46,642 nucleotides of DNA, taken from Colwellia sp. Lineage in GTDB: Bacteria; Pseudomonadota; Gammaproteobacteria; Enterobacterales; Alteromonadaceae. The notes beneath the pieces are model-generated. The model was given only the letters and a program-made list of their open reading frames with translations, made no database searches and had not been told where the DNA came from. Position numbers and translations under genes: made by a program. The stretch is taken from assembly GCA_016765685.1 (NCBI GenBank), contig JAESPR010000028.1, positions 1 through 46,642 on the forward strand, written 5' to 3'. Of the stretch, positions 7,607 to 15,890 are shown piece after piece. The number at the start of each line of letters is the position of its first letter. The first letter of the stretch is position 1.

Positions 7607-8920
7607 CTACCAACTTTTCATTTTGCAGCCTTTAACTGCGTAAAATAAAATAAATAAATAACAGGGAAACAATACTAAATAACCGCCTTGTTCACCCATA
7701 CTACCTGTTGAAGATAAGCTCCAAAATAAGGGGCCAAAAGCACCACCTGAAATACCCATAACTAATAACGCCGAGCCCACACTGGTTAATTTACCCATAC
7801 CCGATAAAGCAAGAGGGAAAACAGCAGGCCAAACAATAGCATTAGCAAAACCTAAAAAAGCAATCATCACTAAGGTGTCTGGCAACTCAATACCGCCCAG
7901 TACCGCATTAGCAATAGCAAAAGAACTATTATCACCAAAGACTATACCTACTGTTAACAGTAAACCTATGACTGCCGAAACCATCAAAGCGTTTTGTTGC
8001 GATATAATTCGCGGAATAAGTGCAATTCCTAAAATATAGCCCACAACCATACAAATCATAGTGTAGGACGTCATCATAGTGTAATTTTCCACTCCTAACG
8101 AAAGCGCAAAAGTACCAATAGTATCTCCAGCAATAACCTCTGCGGCAACATAGAAAAATAACGCCACTACACCTAATGCTAAATTGGGATGTGATAATGC
8201 TTCTTTAAGGTGACCTTGGTGGTTTTCATCTTCGCTGTCTGCTTCATTTTCAAGCTCAGGTAAAGGCGATTTTTTAACCGCTAGCGCTAAAAGGCCAAGA
8301 AAAATAGCCATACCTAAATAGGGTAATACTAATGAATTTGCCATGTCATCAATTTGTGTTGGTGTTAATTCGCCACTAGTGTCTTGAAAGCCACTGATAA
8401 TTAAGGCAGTAAATACCATAGGAGCCACCACACCCGCGCCTTTGTTTAATATGCCCATAATAGAAATACGTGCTGCCGCTGATTCTTCAGGGCCAATACG
8501 AACTACATAAGGGTTTACCGCTGTTTGTAATAAAGTAATACCTGTGCCCATCACCAATTGAGCAAATAAGAACAACGCAAATACTTGTGTTTTTGCGGCA
8601 GGAATAAATAAAAATCCAGCAACCATCATGGTCGCCATACCTAAAGCCATACCGTTTTTATAACCCACTTTACGAATTATTGCTGCCGATGGTAGCGCGG
8701 TAAAAGTAACGGCAATATAAAAGGAGAATAATATTAATGACGCTTCAAAAGGGCTTAACTGCAAAATTTGCTGCAAGTAAGGCATTAAAGAGCCATTAAG
8801 CCAAGTGGCAAAACCCAAAATAAAAAATAACCCAGCAACAATTATCATCGGCAGTGCATTGCTTTTCTGACTTTCTTGATGTTCTTTTTTATCATTAACT
8901 TGCGTAACTGACATTTCCAT
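7607..8920 (-). CDS. nagP: N-acetylglucosamine MFS transporter NagP
   Basis: Inner-membrane sugar:proton symporter of the FucP-type major facilitator family, with about 12 membrane spans and a hydrophilic loop rich in D and E (about residues 225-240). The first span FILGFATWLNGSLMPYLQ and the QTAVNPYVVRIGPEESAAAR segment are hallmarks of the FucP/NagP group. Its place beside nagA and nagK points to GlcNAc as substrate. The start could be ATG 8920 or the ATG two codons on (8914); both follow GAGGAAG. It is separated from nagA by 220 bases that contain a REP pair. Confidence 0.9.
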   Translation of the reverse strand: MEMSVTQVNDKKEHQESQKSNALPMIIVAGLFFILGFATWLNGSLMPYLQQILQLSPFEASLILFSFYIAVTFTALPSAAIIRKVGYKNGMALGMATMMVAGFLFIPAAKTQVFALFLFAQLVMGTGITLLQTAVNPYVVRIGPEESAAARISIMGILNKGAGVVAPMVFTALIISGFQDTSGELTPTQIDDMANSLVLPYLGMAIFLGLLALAVKKSPLPELENEADSEDENHQGHLKEALSHPNLALGVVALFFYVAAEVIAGDTIGTFALSLGVENYTMMTSYTMICMVVGYILGIALIPRIISQQNALMVSAVIGLLLTVGIVFGDNSSFAIANAVLGGIELPDTLVMIAFLGFANAIVWPAVFPLALSGMGKLTSVGSALLVMGISGGAFGPLFWSLSSTGSMGEQGGYLVLFPCYLFILFYAVKGCKMKSW

Positions 8921-9019
8921 AACTTCCTCGTTTCTTAATTTGTAAGTTGCTTATTTAGTAAATACTTAGCTGCAGCCTTAATTTTTTCACATGCCTATGT
9001 AGATGACTCAAAATTGACA

Positions 9020-9096
9020 TGTAGGTCGATGCTTGCCTCGACAAAAGGCGTATAAATACTAAATGTCGAGCCTCGCTTCACTCGTGTCGACCTACA
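9020..9096. repeat. Pair of inverted REP sequences (BIME-like)
   Basis: TGTAGGTCGA at 9020-9029 is repeated inverted as TCGACCTACA at 9087-9096, with an inner inverted pair CTCGACA (9037-9043) and TGTCGAG (9064-9070). Each half is a GTAG followed by a small hairpin with GTCGA/TCGAC stem, the pattern of REP units. The element lies between nagA and nagP within the presumed operon and could affect mRNA processing there. Confidence 0.75.
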
Positions 9097-9140
9097 AAGC
9101 GGTTAATTTCTTAATTCTACGATTTTTTTATTATTTTTAA

Positions 9141-10271
9141 CTAAATTATTTCACCACCAATCCATGTTTCGGCAACACTAAAATTTTCATTTAGGATCAC
9201 CATATCTGCCTGCATACCGACTTTAAGCTGGCCTCGAATTAATGGCTGATTAGCATATAAATATTGTGCGGGATACAAACTAGCCATACGCAATGATTCA
9301 TCAAGTGGAATTTTTAAACTAAGATGAGTATTTTTAACTGCGGTTGCCATGTCTAATGACGAGCCCGCCAATTCACCCGTAGTGGACGTTAATTTACCGT
9401 TTTCGACATACACCGTTTTGTCATACAAAGGAAACTCCTTCATATCAGTGCCAACAGGCGGCATAGCATCGGTCACGAGAAATATGCCACCCGCAGGTTT
9501 AGTTTTAATCGCTAGTTTACAACTGGCAAAATCAACATGATGACCATCAACAATCAAGCCAGCTTGAGTATGATCATTGAGTAACGCACAACCTACTACA
9601 CCCGGCTCTCGGCCTTGTAACGGCGACATAGCATTAAATAAGTGGGTAAAACCTGTTGCGCCAGCATCGACTGCTTGTTGCGCGGTAGCAAAGTTAGCAT
9701 TGGTATGACCTAAACAAACTTTGATACCTAGCTTAACCATACGCGTTATATCTGTTGGAGAAACTGTTTCGGGCGCTAATGTCACCATCACTTGACCAAT
9801 ATCTTGTCGAGACAACACTTGCCATTCTAACTCTGAGATAGGGCGAATAAGCTCTGCACAATGAGTGCCCTTTTTCGCCAATGATAAATGAGGCCCTTCA
9901 AAATGAATGCCGATAATTCCAGAGACTTTAGCGACTATTGCCTGCGCTACAGCATCAGCAGCTTGCACCATCACTGCAATCTTATCGGTGATCAAGGTTG
10001 GCATCATTGCCGTTGTGCCAAATTTAGCATGAGCGGTCATGATGGTTTTGAGTTTATCTACCGAGGGAGAGTCGTTAAATAAAACACCGCCACCACCATT
10101 GACCTGTAAATCTATATAACCCGGCACCACCAAACCTGTTGCTTTGATGTCAACATCGTTGGTATTTGAGTCTATCGCGCTAATAATGCCATTGGTAATG
10201 GTTAATACTTGATCATCAATAAAATTTTGACCATCAAATAAACGTTTTGCGTAGAAGCGAAGTTGTGCCAT
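9141..10271 (-). CDS. nagA: N-acetylglucosamine-6-phosphate deacetylase NagA
   Basis: Cytosolic metal enzyme that converts GlcNAc-6-phosphate to glucosamine-6-phosphate and acetate. Visible motifs are GYIDLQVNGGGG (about residue 54), the metal-binding glutamate in IHFEGPHLS, the histidine in CLGHTNANF, and the catalytic aspartate in LVTDAMPP. The length of 376 is normal. It follows nagK by about 40 bases on the same strand and is part of the nagK-nagA-nagP unit. Confidence 0.95.
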   Translation of the reverse strand: MAQLRFYAKRLFDGQNFIDDQVLTITNGIISAIDSNTNDVDIKATGLVVPGYIDLQVNGGGGVLFNDSPSVDKLKTIMTAHAKFGTTAMMPTLITDKIAVMVQAADAVAQAIVAKVSGIIGIHFEGPHLSLAKKGTHCAELIRPISELEWQVLSRQDIGQVMVTLAPETVSPTDITRMVKLGIKVCLGHTNANFATAQQAVDAGATGFTHLFNAMSPLQGREPGVVGCALLNDHTQAGLIVDGHHVDFASCKLAIKTKPAGGIFLVTDAMPPVGTDMKEFPLYDKTVYVENGKLTSTTGELAGSSLDMATAVKNTHLSLKIPLDESLRMASLYPAQYLYANQPLIRGQLKVGMQADMVILNENFSVAETWIGGEII

Positions 10272-10312
10272 TTAACTTTAACCCTTAATTTTTTCAATAA
10301 CCCGTTAACAAA

Positions 10313-11233
10313 TCAAGCACTTTGCTGTTGCTTTGATTGTTGCTTTAACAGCTCTTTTTTAGCAAAAATAACCGAACCAATTTCTGGTGCATTGAGAGGC
10401 TCTGACAATTGCTGTTGTAAGTTTTTATCAAGCCAAGGTTTTAAACGTGACGTTAAGCCACCGATCATCGACATTCGTGGTGGATTTCTAGTCCACAAAG
10501 TACGGGCAATATTGTTAATATACTCAGCACCTTCAGCCACAATAGTTAAAGCAACTTTGTCACCCTGCTCGGCGGCATCAAAAACTAAATTAGCTAACTG
10601 AGCATAAAATGTTGCCGCTTTGCCAGCAATGGTTTCCACCAACGCGGTATCATCTTTACAACCTAACTTAGCAAGTAAAGCATCATTCATGATTGACGAT
10701 TCAACAATACCGTCAAGTGATAACAGCACTTGTTTCGCTGCTTGCAAACCAAACCAAGCACCACTACTTTTATCACCATGTGGAAAACCATGGGCACCAA
10801 TCATAAACTCATGGCCATCAACATAACTAAAACCGCAAGAGCCAGTGCCGGTAATAATGACAGCGCCATCTTCACCTTGATGAGCACCTATACAAGCAAT
10901 TAACAAATCTGTCGCTAAAAACATTTTTTTAAAAGGGTGCTGCCATGCTTGCATTTGAGCAAACAACACTGGCAAGTTAACGCCCGCCAGACCTACTCCA
11001 GCATTAAGTTCGTTTAACTTAATGTTTTCTAATTTAGCATCTTTTAATGCTAACCTAGCAGATTCTATGATTGAATTAGTCGCTTGCTCAAACCCATGTA
11101 AAGGGTTACCAGGGCCAGAGAGACCAGATCCTAAAATTTCATTATTTTCATTCATAATAATGGCTTTACATTTACTGCCGCCACCGTCTATACCTAAAAA
11201 TAACTCTTTGTTATTGTCACTGCTTGTGAACAT
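10313..11233 (-). CDS. nagK: N-acetylglucosamine kinase NagK (BadF/BadG/BcrA/BcrD ATPase family)
   Basis: Phosphorylates GlcNAc to GlcNAc-6-phosphate. The phosphate loop ELFLGIDGGGSKCKAI lies near the N-terminus, and the second nucleotide motif reads VIITGTGSCGFSY. The open frame extends back to 11314, but I choose the ATG at 11233: GAGG stands six bases before it, the protein then starts directly before the phosphate loop as in homologues, and a perfect NagR-type operator covers the upstream ATG at 11314. The C-terminus is rich in Q and K. First gene of the nag unit. Confidence 0.92.
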   Translation of the reverse strand: MFTSSDNNKELFLGIDGGGSKCKAIIMNENNEILGSGLSGPGNPLHGFEQATNSIIESARLALKDAKLENIKLNELNAGVGLAGVNLPVLFAQMQAWQHPFKKMFLATDLLIACIGAHQGEDGAVIITGTGSCGFSYVDGHEFMIGAHGFPHGDKSSGAWFGLQAAKQVLLSLDGIVESSIMNDALLAKLGCKDDTALVETIAGKAATFYAQLANLVFDAAEQGDKVALTIVAEGAEYINNIARTLWTRNPPRMSMIGGLTSRLKPWLDKNLQQQLSEPLNAPEIGSVIFAKKELLKQQSKQQQSA

Positions 11234-11296
11234 ACTAGCCTCAAAGTTTTTCATTATTCTATCTTTTGCTTTTCCAACTGTTTTCATCTTATCGCC

Positions 11297-11316
11297 AAAT
11301 GACAGCGTTGTCATTT
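11297..11316. promoter_or_regulatory. NagR-like operator before nagK
   Basis: AAATGACAGCGTTGTCATTT is a 20-bp palindrome with one central asymmetry. It fits the ARCGYT centre and lies 64 bases before the nagK start. On the minus strand its ATGACA half could serve as -35 with TAAGAT 17 bases on. It would control nagK, nagA and nagP. Confidence 0.85.
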
Positions 11317-11440
11317 CTTTTTTTATATTTTTTTATATTGAGTCATCACTCTTATTAAAATGAAAACATAATCAACTGATTTTATAGGAAAAACCAGCGA
11401 TAAATTACGAATAAAAAGTTGATAAGTATTATAAACATAA

Positions 11441-14131
11441 TTAATGAACAGACACGTTAGTGATCCGCCCGGCTCTTAAACCATTTACTGAGCGACTACG
11501 TATTATTACGGCACTATTGACCTTAACTGGCCCATTGTATACTTGCCACGTTGGTTCTTCATTGCTAGGGAATTGATACTCAATACCTAGTCCTGGAAAA
11601 GCGATATTAGCTTTCAATACTCCTTGTTCAATAATAGCTCCTACTGTCGGCAAACGATAATCGATCTCCGCTAGTTCTAATTTAGCAAATTCTTTTTTAC
11701 CTAAGGTGATCGCAAATAAAGACCACTGATTATCGCGCTTGTTTTTCAGTACTTGCGTAAATACCTTGGTATCTTGCGAGTATTTAGCGCCATGATAATT
11801 ATAAGGTACAGCCCAATCAGCCAAGTGCCAAGCACGCTCTGCTAAGGCTAATAAACGTGGAAACACTTTATGCTCAACCATATCATCAGTGCGGGTATTT
11901 TCACTCCACAACTGACCTTGAATACCTAAATACTTATTGCCTTTGGCTAATGGAATTTTAGTGTCATCAGCAATATAGGGAATATCTTGTCTATCGAGCC
12001 AAAATTCAGCATGAACAGGCAAGTTGTCTGGCATAAATTGAAATACTTTTTCAGTGTTAGTATGGCGGGAAGCCCAATAATAACCATGCTCTTTAGGGTC
12101 AGCTTCATATGGAAAGTCGAAATACAACGCATCTGGGCTTGAAATCACTATCTGCCAATCTCTATTAGCCAGTGTATGAACCTTGTCGTGTCCGCCCCAA
12201 AATAACGCATCCCACGCATTAGCTTGTACGATAGTTGGCATGTTTTCTTTTTTTGTGTGCTCCATACCATCACTCCAACCTGCAGTTTCAATATCTAACT
12301 CAGATAAAATACCAGCAACACGCTCAATAAAGTAAGCACCAAGTTGTTTCATGTCGGTAATATTTTTGTTGTTATTAGCAACAAAGTCTTTACAGGCAGG
12401 AGACTCCAACCAAGCACCTGCGGTTTCATCAGCGCCAATGTGATAACGCGTTAATGGCTGTCCTGCATCACTGTGAATTTTCTTCACTTGGGTCATGACT
12501 TCAATAACAAAGTCATAAGAAGATTCTAAACAAACGTTAATGGTATTATCGCTATAAAACTGTACCGATGAGTATTTAGTGGTATCGTCAAAATCATCCA
12601 GCAAAAATTGCTTAGCTTTGGCTTCATCTTCTTTTACTAAATATTTTTTATAACGTGCGGTCATCGCTTTCATTGACGAGCGAGAATGTCCGGGCATATC
12701 AAGTGATGGAATAACTTGAATATGGCGAGCAGTAGCTGCTTGCAAAATTTCTTGATAATCAGCGACCGAGTAAAAGCCATTCACTGCAGAGCTGGTATCG
12801 ACCCCTGCACCAAGTTGCGGCATTAAACAGTTTTCTTCACTGATATCAAAACAGCGCTTTGAGCCAATATCAGTAAGTTCAGGTAGGCTGGGTATTTCTA
12901 AGCGCCAACCTTCATCATCGGCTAAGTGCAAATGTAATTTATTTAATTTATAAGCCGCCATTTGATCCAGCAAGTTTAAGACAAAGGCTTTTGAGTGAAA
13001 ATTACGCGCAACATCAACTAACAGACCGCGAAAAGTATAATGTGGTTCATCAGCAATGGTTAACTGTGGCAGACGACTTTCGCCGACGGTTACTAAGCTG
13101 CCTAATGACTGTAAGCCATTAAAAACACCGTTACCGTCAATACCAATTATGCTGATACTCTGCTCAGTAATTGATAGTTGATAACTACCCATCACTTTAC
13201 TGTTATCCTTAACAATACTTAAATGTAGAGGTAAACCTGATTTAGTTTGCGTTAAACCTAACGATGTTAAACGCGCTAGCGCGGCATCAACATCATTTGC
13301 GTGCACATTACCCAATGAAACTAAGATACCTTTACTCACATCAACAAAAGCGTTGTCAGCAGCGATGCTGACTGATTTAGGTGTAGGCACAATAGCGTGT
13401 ACTACCGAAAATTCATCGCTAGTTAATACCGCATTACGCGCATATAAATCTTTGCTAGTTAGCCACTTTGTTTTATCACTGGGGTTGCGTTTAAATTGTT
13501 TATTAACATCAGTAAAGGTTTCAATGTGCGAAAGCATTTCAAGCTTTGTGTCTTTATCAATATAAGGGCGAGTACTGTCGATGACACGTGCATCAAGCCC
13601 TGTCGCACTAACAATATAGTTTGGCATGGCATCAGATTCTGCCAACATCCAAGTCTTAGCACGAAATAATAATGTTTTAGTTTCGCCCTGCTTAAAACCT
13701 GAAAAGTCGTCTTGTAACGTAATTTGATGCAAGTCACCACTTATATGCTGCACACTAAACTCATTGCTTTCAAAAGATTGAATGGGCGCGACTTGGCTAA
13801 AATGAATACTCCACCCTTTCGCAGCAATCACTTGTGAGGCCGTAAAGCTTAGTTCAGCTTCAAAACATTTACCGTCAGCAAGTTTCTGATCACACTTATC
13901 TGTTGGGATATTCGTGATGACACGATATTTAATGTCAAGATTGGTGGCAATGTTATCAATATCTTGTTGTGTAGGACTGTGCAATGTCACTGAGTTTTCG
14001 CTTGAAGACTGCTGCTGCGTTGATTCATTCACTACTTCATTGTTTTGACCGCAGGCAGCTAAAGTTAGGAGCAACAATAAGGTAAGAGTTGATTGTGGTG
14101 TAAGTGATAGTAAAGATGTTTTTATATTCAT
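11441..14131 (-). CDS. Beta-N-acetylhexosaminidase, GH20, lipoprotein (chitobiase type)
   Basis: Removes terminal GlcNAc from chitooligosaccharides, probably in the periplasm or at the outer membrane. The signal peptide ends in the lipobox LAAC (about residues 24-27). An N-terminal carbohydrate-binding domain (CHB_HEX type) spans about 60-190, then GH20b, the GH20 barrel, and a C-terminal CHB_HEX_C-like piece. The catalytic Asp-Glu pair is in RYHIGADETAGAW (near residue 565), and GLLVDVARNFHSKAF marks the barrel entry. The length of 896 equals the large chitobiases of vibrios. An operator lies 76 bases upstream. Confidence 0.93.
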   Translation of the reverse strand: MNIKTSLLSLTPQSTLTLLLLLTLAACGQNNEVVNESTQQQSSSENSVTLHSPTQQDIDNIATNLDIKYRVITNIPTDKCDQKLADGKCFEAELSFTASQVIAAKGWSIHFSQVAPIQSFESNEFSVQHISGDLHQITLQDDFSGFKQGETKTLLFRAKTWMLAESDAMPNYIVSATGLDARVIDSTRPYIDKDTKLEMLSHIETFTDVNKQFKRNPSDKTKWLTSKDLYARNAVLTSDEFSVVHAIVPTPKSVSIAADNAFVDVSKGILVSLGNVHANDVDAALARLTSLGLTQTKSGLPLHLSIVKDNSKVMGSYQLSITEQSISIIGIDGNGVFNGLQSLGSLVTVGESRLPQLTIADEPHYTFRGLLVDVARNFHSKAFVLNLLDQMAAYKLNKLHLHLADDEGWRLEIPSLPELTDIGSKRCFDISEENCLMPQLGAGVDTSSAVNGFYSVADYQEILQAATARHIQVIPSLDMPGHSRSSMKAMTARYKKYLVKEDEAKAKQFLLDDFDDTTKYSSVQFYSDNTINVCLESSYDFVIEVMTQVKKIHSDAGQPLTRYHIGADETAGAWLESPACKDFVANNNKNITDMKQLGAYFIERVAGILSELDIETAGWSDGMEHTKKENMPTIVQANAWDALFWGGHDKVHTLANRDWQIVISSPDALYFDFPYEADPKEHGYYWASRHTNTEKVFQFMPDNLPVHAEFWLDRQDIPYIADDTKIPLAKGNKYLGIQGQLWSENTRTDDMVEHKVFPRLLALAERAWHLADWAVPYNYHGAKYSQDTKVFTQVLKNKRDNQWSLFAITLGKKEFAKLELAEIDYRLPTVGAIIEQGVLKANIAFPGLGIEYQFPSNEEPTWQVYNGPVKVNSAVIIRSRSVNGLRAGRITNVSVH

Positions 14132-14206
14132 GTTTAGAACCTGTTCCTAGAGATTTACTCAGTGACAATAAAAGTAAATTAATTTTATACGCATACTATC
14201 CATAAT

Positions 14207-14224
14207 TTTGACAGCGCTGTCAAA
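14207..14224. promoter_or_regulatory. NagR-like operator between the hexosaminidase and the DUF6445 gene
   Basis: TTTGACAGCGCTGTCAAA is a perfect 18-bp palindrome. Towards the hexosaminidase it overlaps a TTGACA or TGTCAA -35, with TATAAA 18 bases beyond the latter. It lies 76 bases from that start and 106 bases from the divergent plus-strand gene, so it may control both. Confidence 0.88.
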
Positions 14225-14293
14225 TGTGAGTATATTAATTTTAAATACAAGAATATTTGTCAATCGGGCATTTAAAATACAAGATGTAAAAGT

Positions 14294-14324
14294 AAACAAT
14301 AGAAGCAAACAATAGAAGCAAACA
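14294..14324. repeat. 13-bp tandem repeat before the DUF6445 gene
   Basis: AAACAATAGAAGC occurs twice in a row (14294-14306, 14307-14319), with AAACA starting a third. The AGAAG in each copy could act as a ribosome site for the ATG at 14330. Confidence 0.7.
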
Positions 14325-14329
14325 TAATA

Positions 14330-15046
14330 ATGAAAAACTTACAGCTAAACCCAGAGCTAACTATTCAAGAAATAGCAATTCCCCATACAAATTTAACTGC
14401 CTATGTTATTGATGACTTTTTACTAAACACCGAAAGTGTGATGCATTTCGCCAAAAACATCGCTTATTATAATCCTATGCATACGGATAATTCTTATTAC
14501 CCTGGTGTTCGCGATAATATGCCAGAGCCCTACATAAGGCTACTGCAAGCCTTTTTCCAAGAAGAAATCATCTCTAATAGGCTAAAAAACAAACACGGCT
14601 CGGCTATCGTTCATAAAAGTCTTCTTTCATTAGTTTCTTGTCCGCCCTCGCAATTACTTAGCGAACAAAAAATGCCTCATGTGGATAGTTGTAAAAATAA
14701 TGAATATGCTTTTGTTCATTACCTTTCCGGTAAAGAGCTTGGCGGTACCAGTCTATATCGTTATATTCCAAAGAATATAATTGAACTGAATGAGAAAGAT
14801 GAAGCTGTTTTAGATGATATGCTAATGGCAATAACCTCAAAATCAAAAGAGCATAGCGGTTATATTACTCAATCAACCAGTTTATTTGAGCAAGTACTAA
14901 CTATTGAGGCAAAATTTAACCGTCTGGTAATATATCAAGGTAATCTACTGCATAGTGCTAACCTAACTTCAAAAGACAGCTATAGCGGTGGTACCTCTAA
15001 TGGACGACTCTCAATCGCCTCATTCGCAAGTGTAATTGATAAGTAA
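14330..15046 (+). CDS. DUF6445-like protein with an iron/2-oxoglutarate oxygenase-like pattern
   Basis: The segments YYPGVRDNMPEPYI (about residue 63), PHVDSCKNNEYAFVHYL (about 115) and GGTSLYRY are what I remember of the DUF6445 family, which accompanies SapC and halogenase-like genes in carbohydrate loci of marine and xanthomonad bacteria. H-x-D in PHVD and a later histidine in GNLLHSANL could form a non-haem iron triad, but no arginine ligand for 2-oxoglutarate could be fixed by eye. Function unknown. It is followed by sapC after 71 bases on the same strand and shares an intergenic operator with the hexosaminidase. Confidence 0.75.
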   Translation: MKNLQLNPELTIQEIAIPHTNLTAYVIDDFLLNTESVMHFAKNIAYYNPMHTDNSYYPGVRDNMPEPYIRLLQAFFQEEIISNRLKNKHGSAIVHKSLLSLVSCPPSQLLSEQKMPHVDSCKNNEYAFVHYLSGKELGGTSLYRYIPKNIIELNEKDEAVLDDMLMAITSKSKEHSGYITQSTSLFEQVLTIEAKFNRLVIYQGNLLHSANLTSKDSYSGGTSNGRLSIASFASVIDK

Positions 15047-15117
15047 ACGAGTCACCTCTACTCATAAAAAATTATCTATATAATATATTAGAAAACTAAT
15101 ACTGGAGTCTTAAGTAA

Positions 15118-15831
15118 ATGACAAATATTATCCCCTTAAACCACGAACAGCATGCTTCACTAAAAATCACAGAGAATAAAGATTTTACTCGCTTTAAAAA
15201 CCAGCACCTTATTCCGGTACTTGTTCAAGATTTTATTCCATTAGCCTCAGAATTCCCTGTGGTTTTTGTTAAAAATACCGAAACCGGTCAATTTACCGCG
15301 GTGGCTATGATGGGCATAAAATCAAACATCAATCTTTATTGCCAAACGGCCAACTGGCCTGCCGAAGTCATGCCGACAAGTTTCTTTAACTTTCCATTAT
15401 CTCTCGTTAAAGAAAGTGAAGACAATGATAATTGTTTTGTCTGTATTGATACTGATGCTAGCGTAGTCAATACCCATGCAGGGCAATCATTATTCAATGA
15501 AAAAGGCGAGCAAACAAATTATCTAAAAGCAAAAACTGATCACCTACTCAATATTGCTCAGCAACATGAACAAACGAGCAGTATTGTGCAATATTTTGCC
15601 CGTAAAAAATTACTGACATTAAAAACATTAAACCTCAATTTAGGTGAAGAGCAAAAAATAACACTTGATGGGCTTTATGTGATCGATGAACAAAAGTTAA
15701 CCGCATTATCAGATAAAGAGTTTACTGAGTTACGCAACAAGGGCTTGTTACCAATAATTTATGCGCATTTATCATCCATGCATCAAATAGCAAGACTAGC
15801 TAAAATGCAAATCGCTTTCGATAAGAGCTAA
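15118..15831 (+). CDS. SapC family protein
   Basis: The order of segments is that of PF07277 (SapC): IIPLNHEQHASLKI at the N-terminus, FIPLASEFPVVFVKNTETGQF (about residue 40), FFNFPLSLV and GLYVIDEQKLTALSD. The family was named for an S-layer-like protein, but in Alteromonadales it travels with TonB receptors and halogenase-like genes for sugars and its role there is open. No signal peptide is seen, so it should be cytosolic. Probably co-transcribed with the gene before it. Confidence 0.85.
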   Translation: MTNIIPLNHEQHASLKITENKDFTRFKNQHLIPVLVQDFIPLASEFPVVFVKNTETGQFTAVAMMGIKSNINLYCQTANWPAEVMPTSFFNFPLSLVKESEDNDNCFVCIDTDASVVNTHAGQSLFNEKGEQTNYLKAKTDHLLNIAQQHEQTSSIVQYFARKKLLTLKTLNLNLGEEQKITLDGLYVIDEQKLTALSDKEFTELRNKGLLPIIYAHLSSMHQIARLAKMQIAFDKS

Positions 15832-15846
15832 CATCATCGTAATGAA

Positions 15847-15882
15847 CGGTATAAAATAGAGCGGTGCAACTATTTTATACCG
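15847..15882. terminator. Long hairpin between convergent sapC and halogenase genes
   Basis: CGGTATAAAATAG pairs perfectly with CTATTTTATACCG (13 bp, loop 15860-15869). It stands between two converging genes and can serve both, although neither side has a clear T-run. Confidence 0.55.
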
Positions 15883-15890
15883 CTTAACAT

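Noticed and set aside
11947-12132. Minus-strand frame inside the hexosaminidase gene
   Set aside because: It overlaps the GH20 coding sequence in another frame and has no ribosome site.
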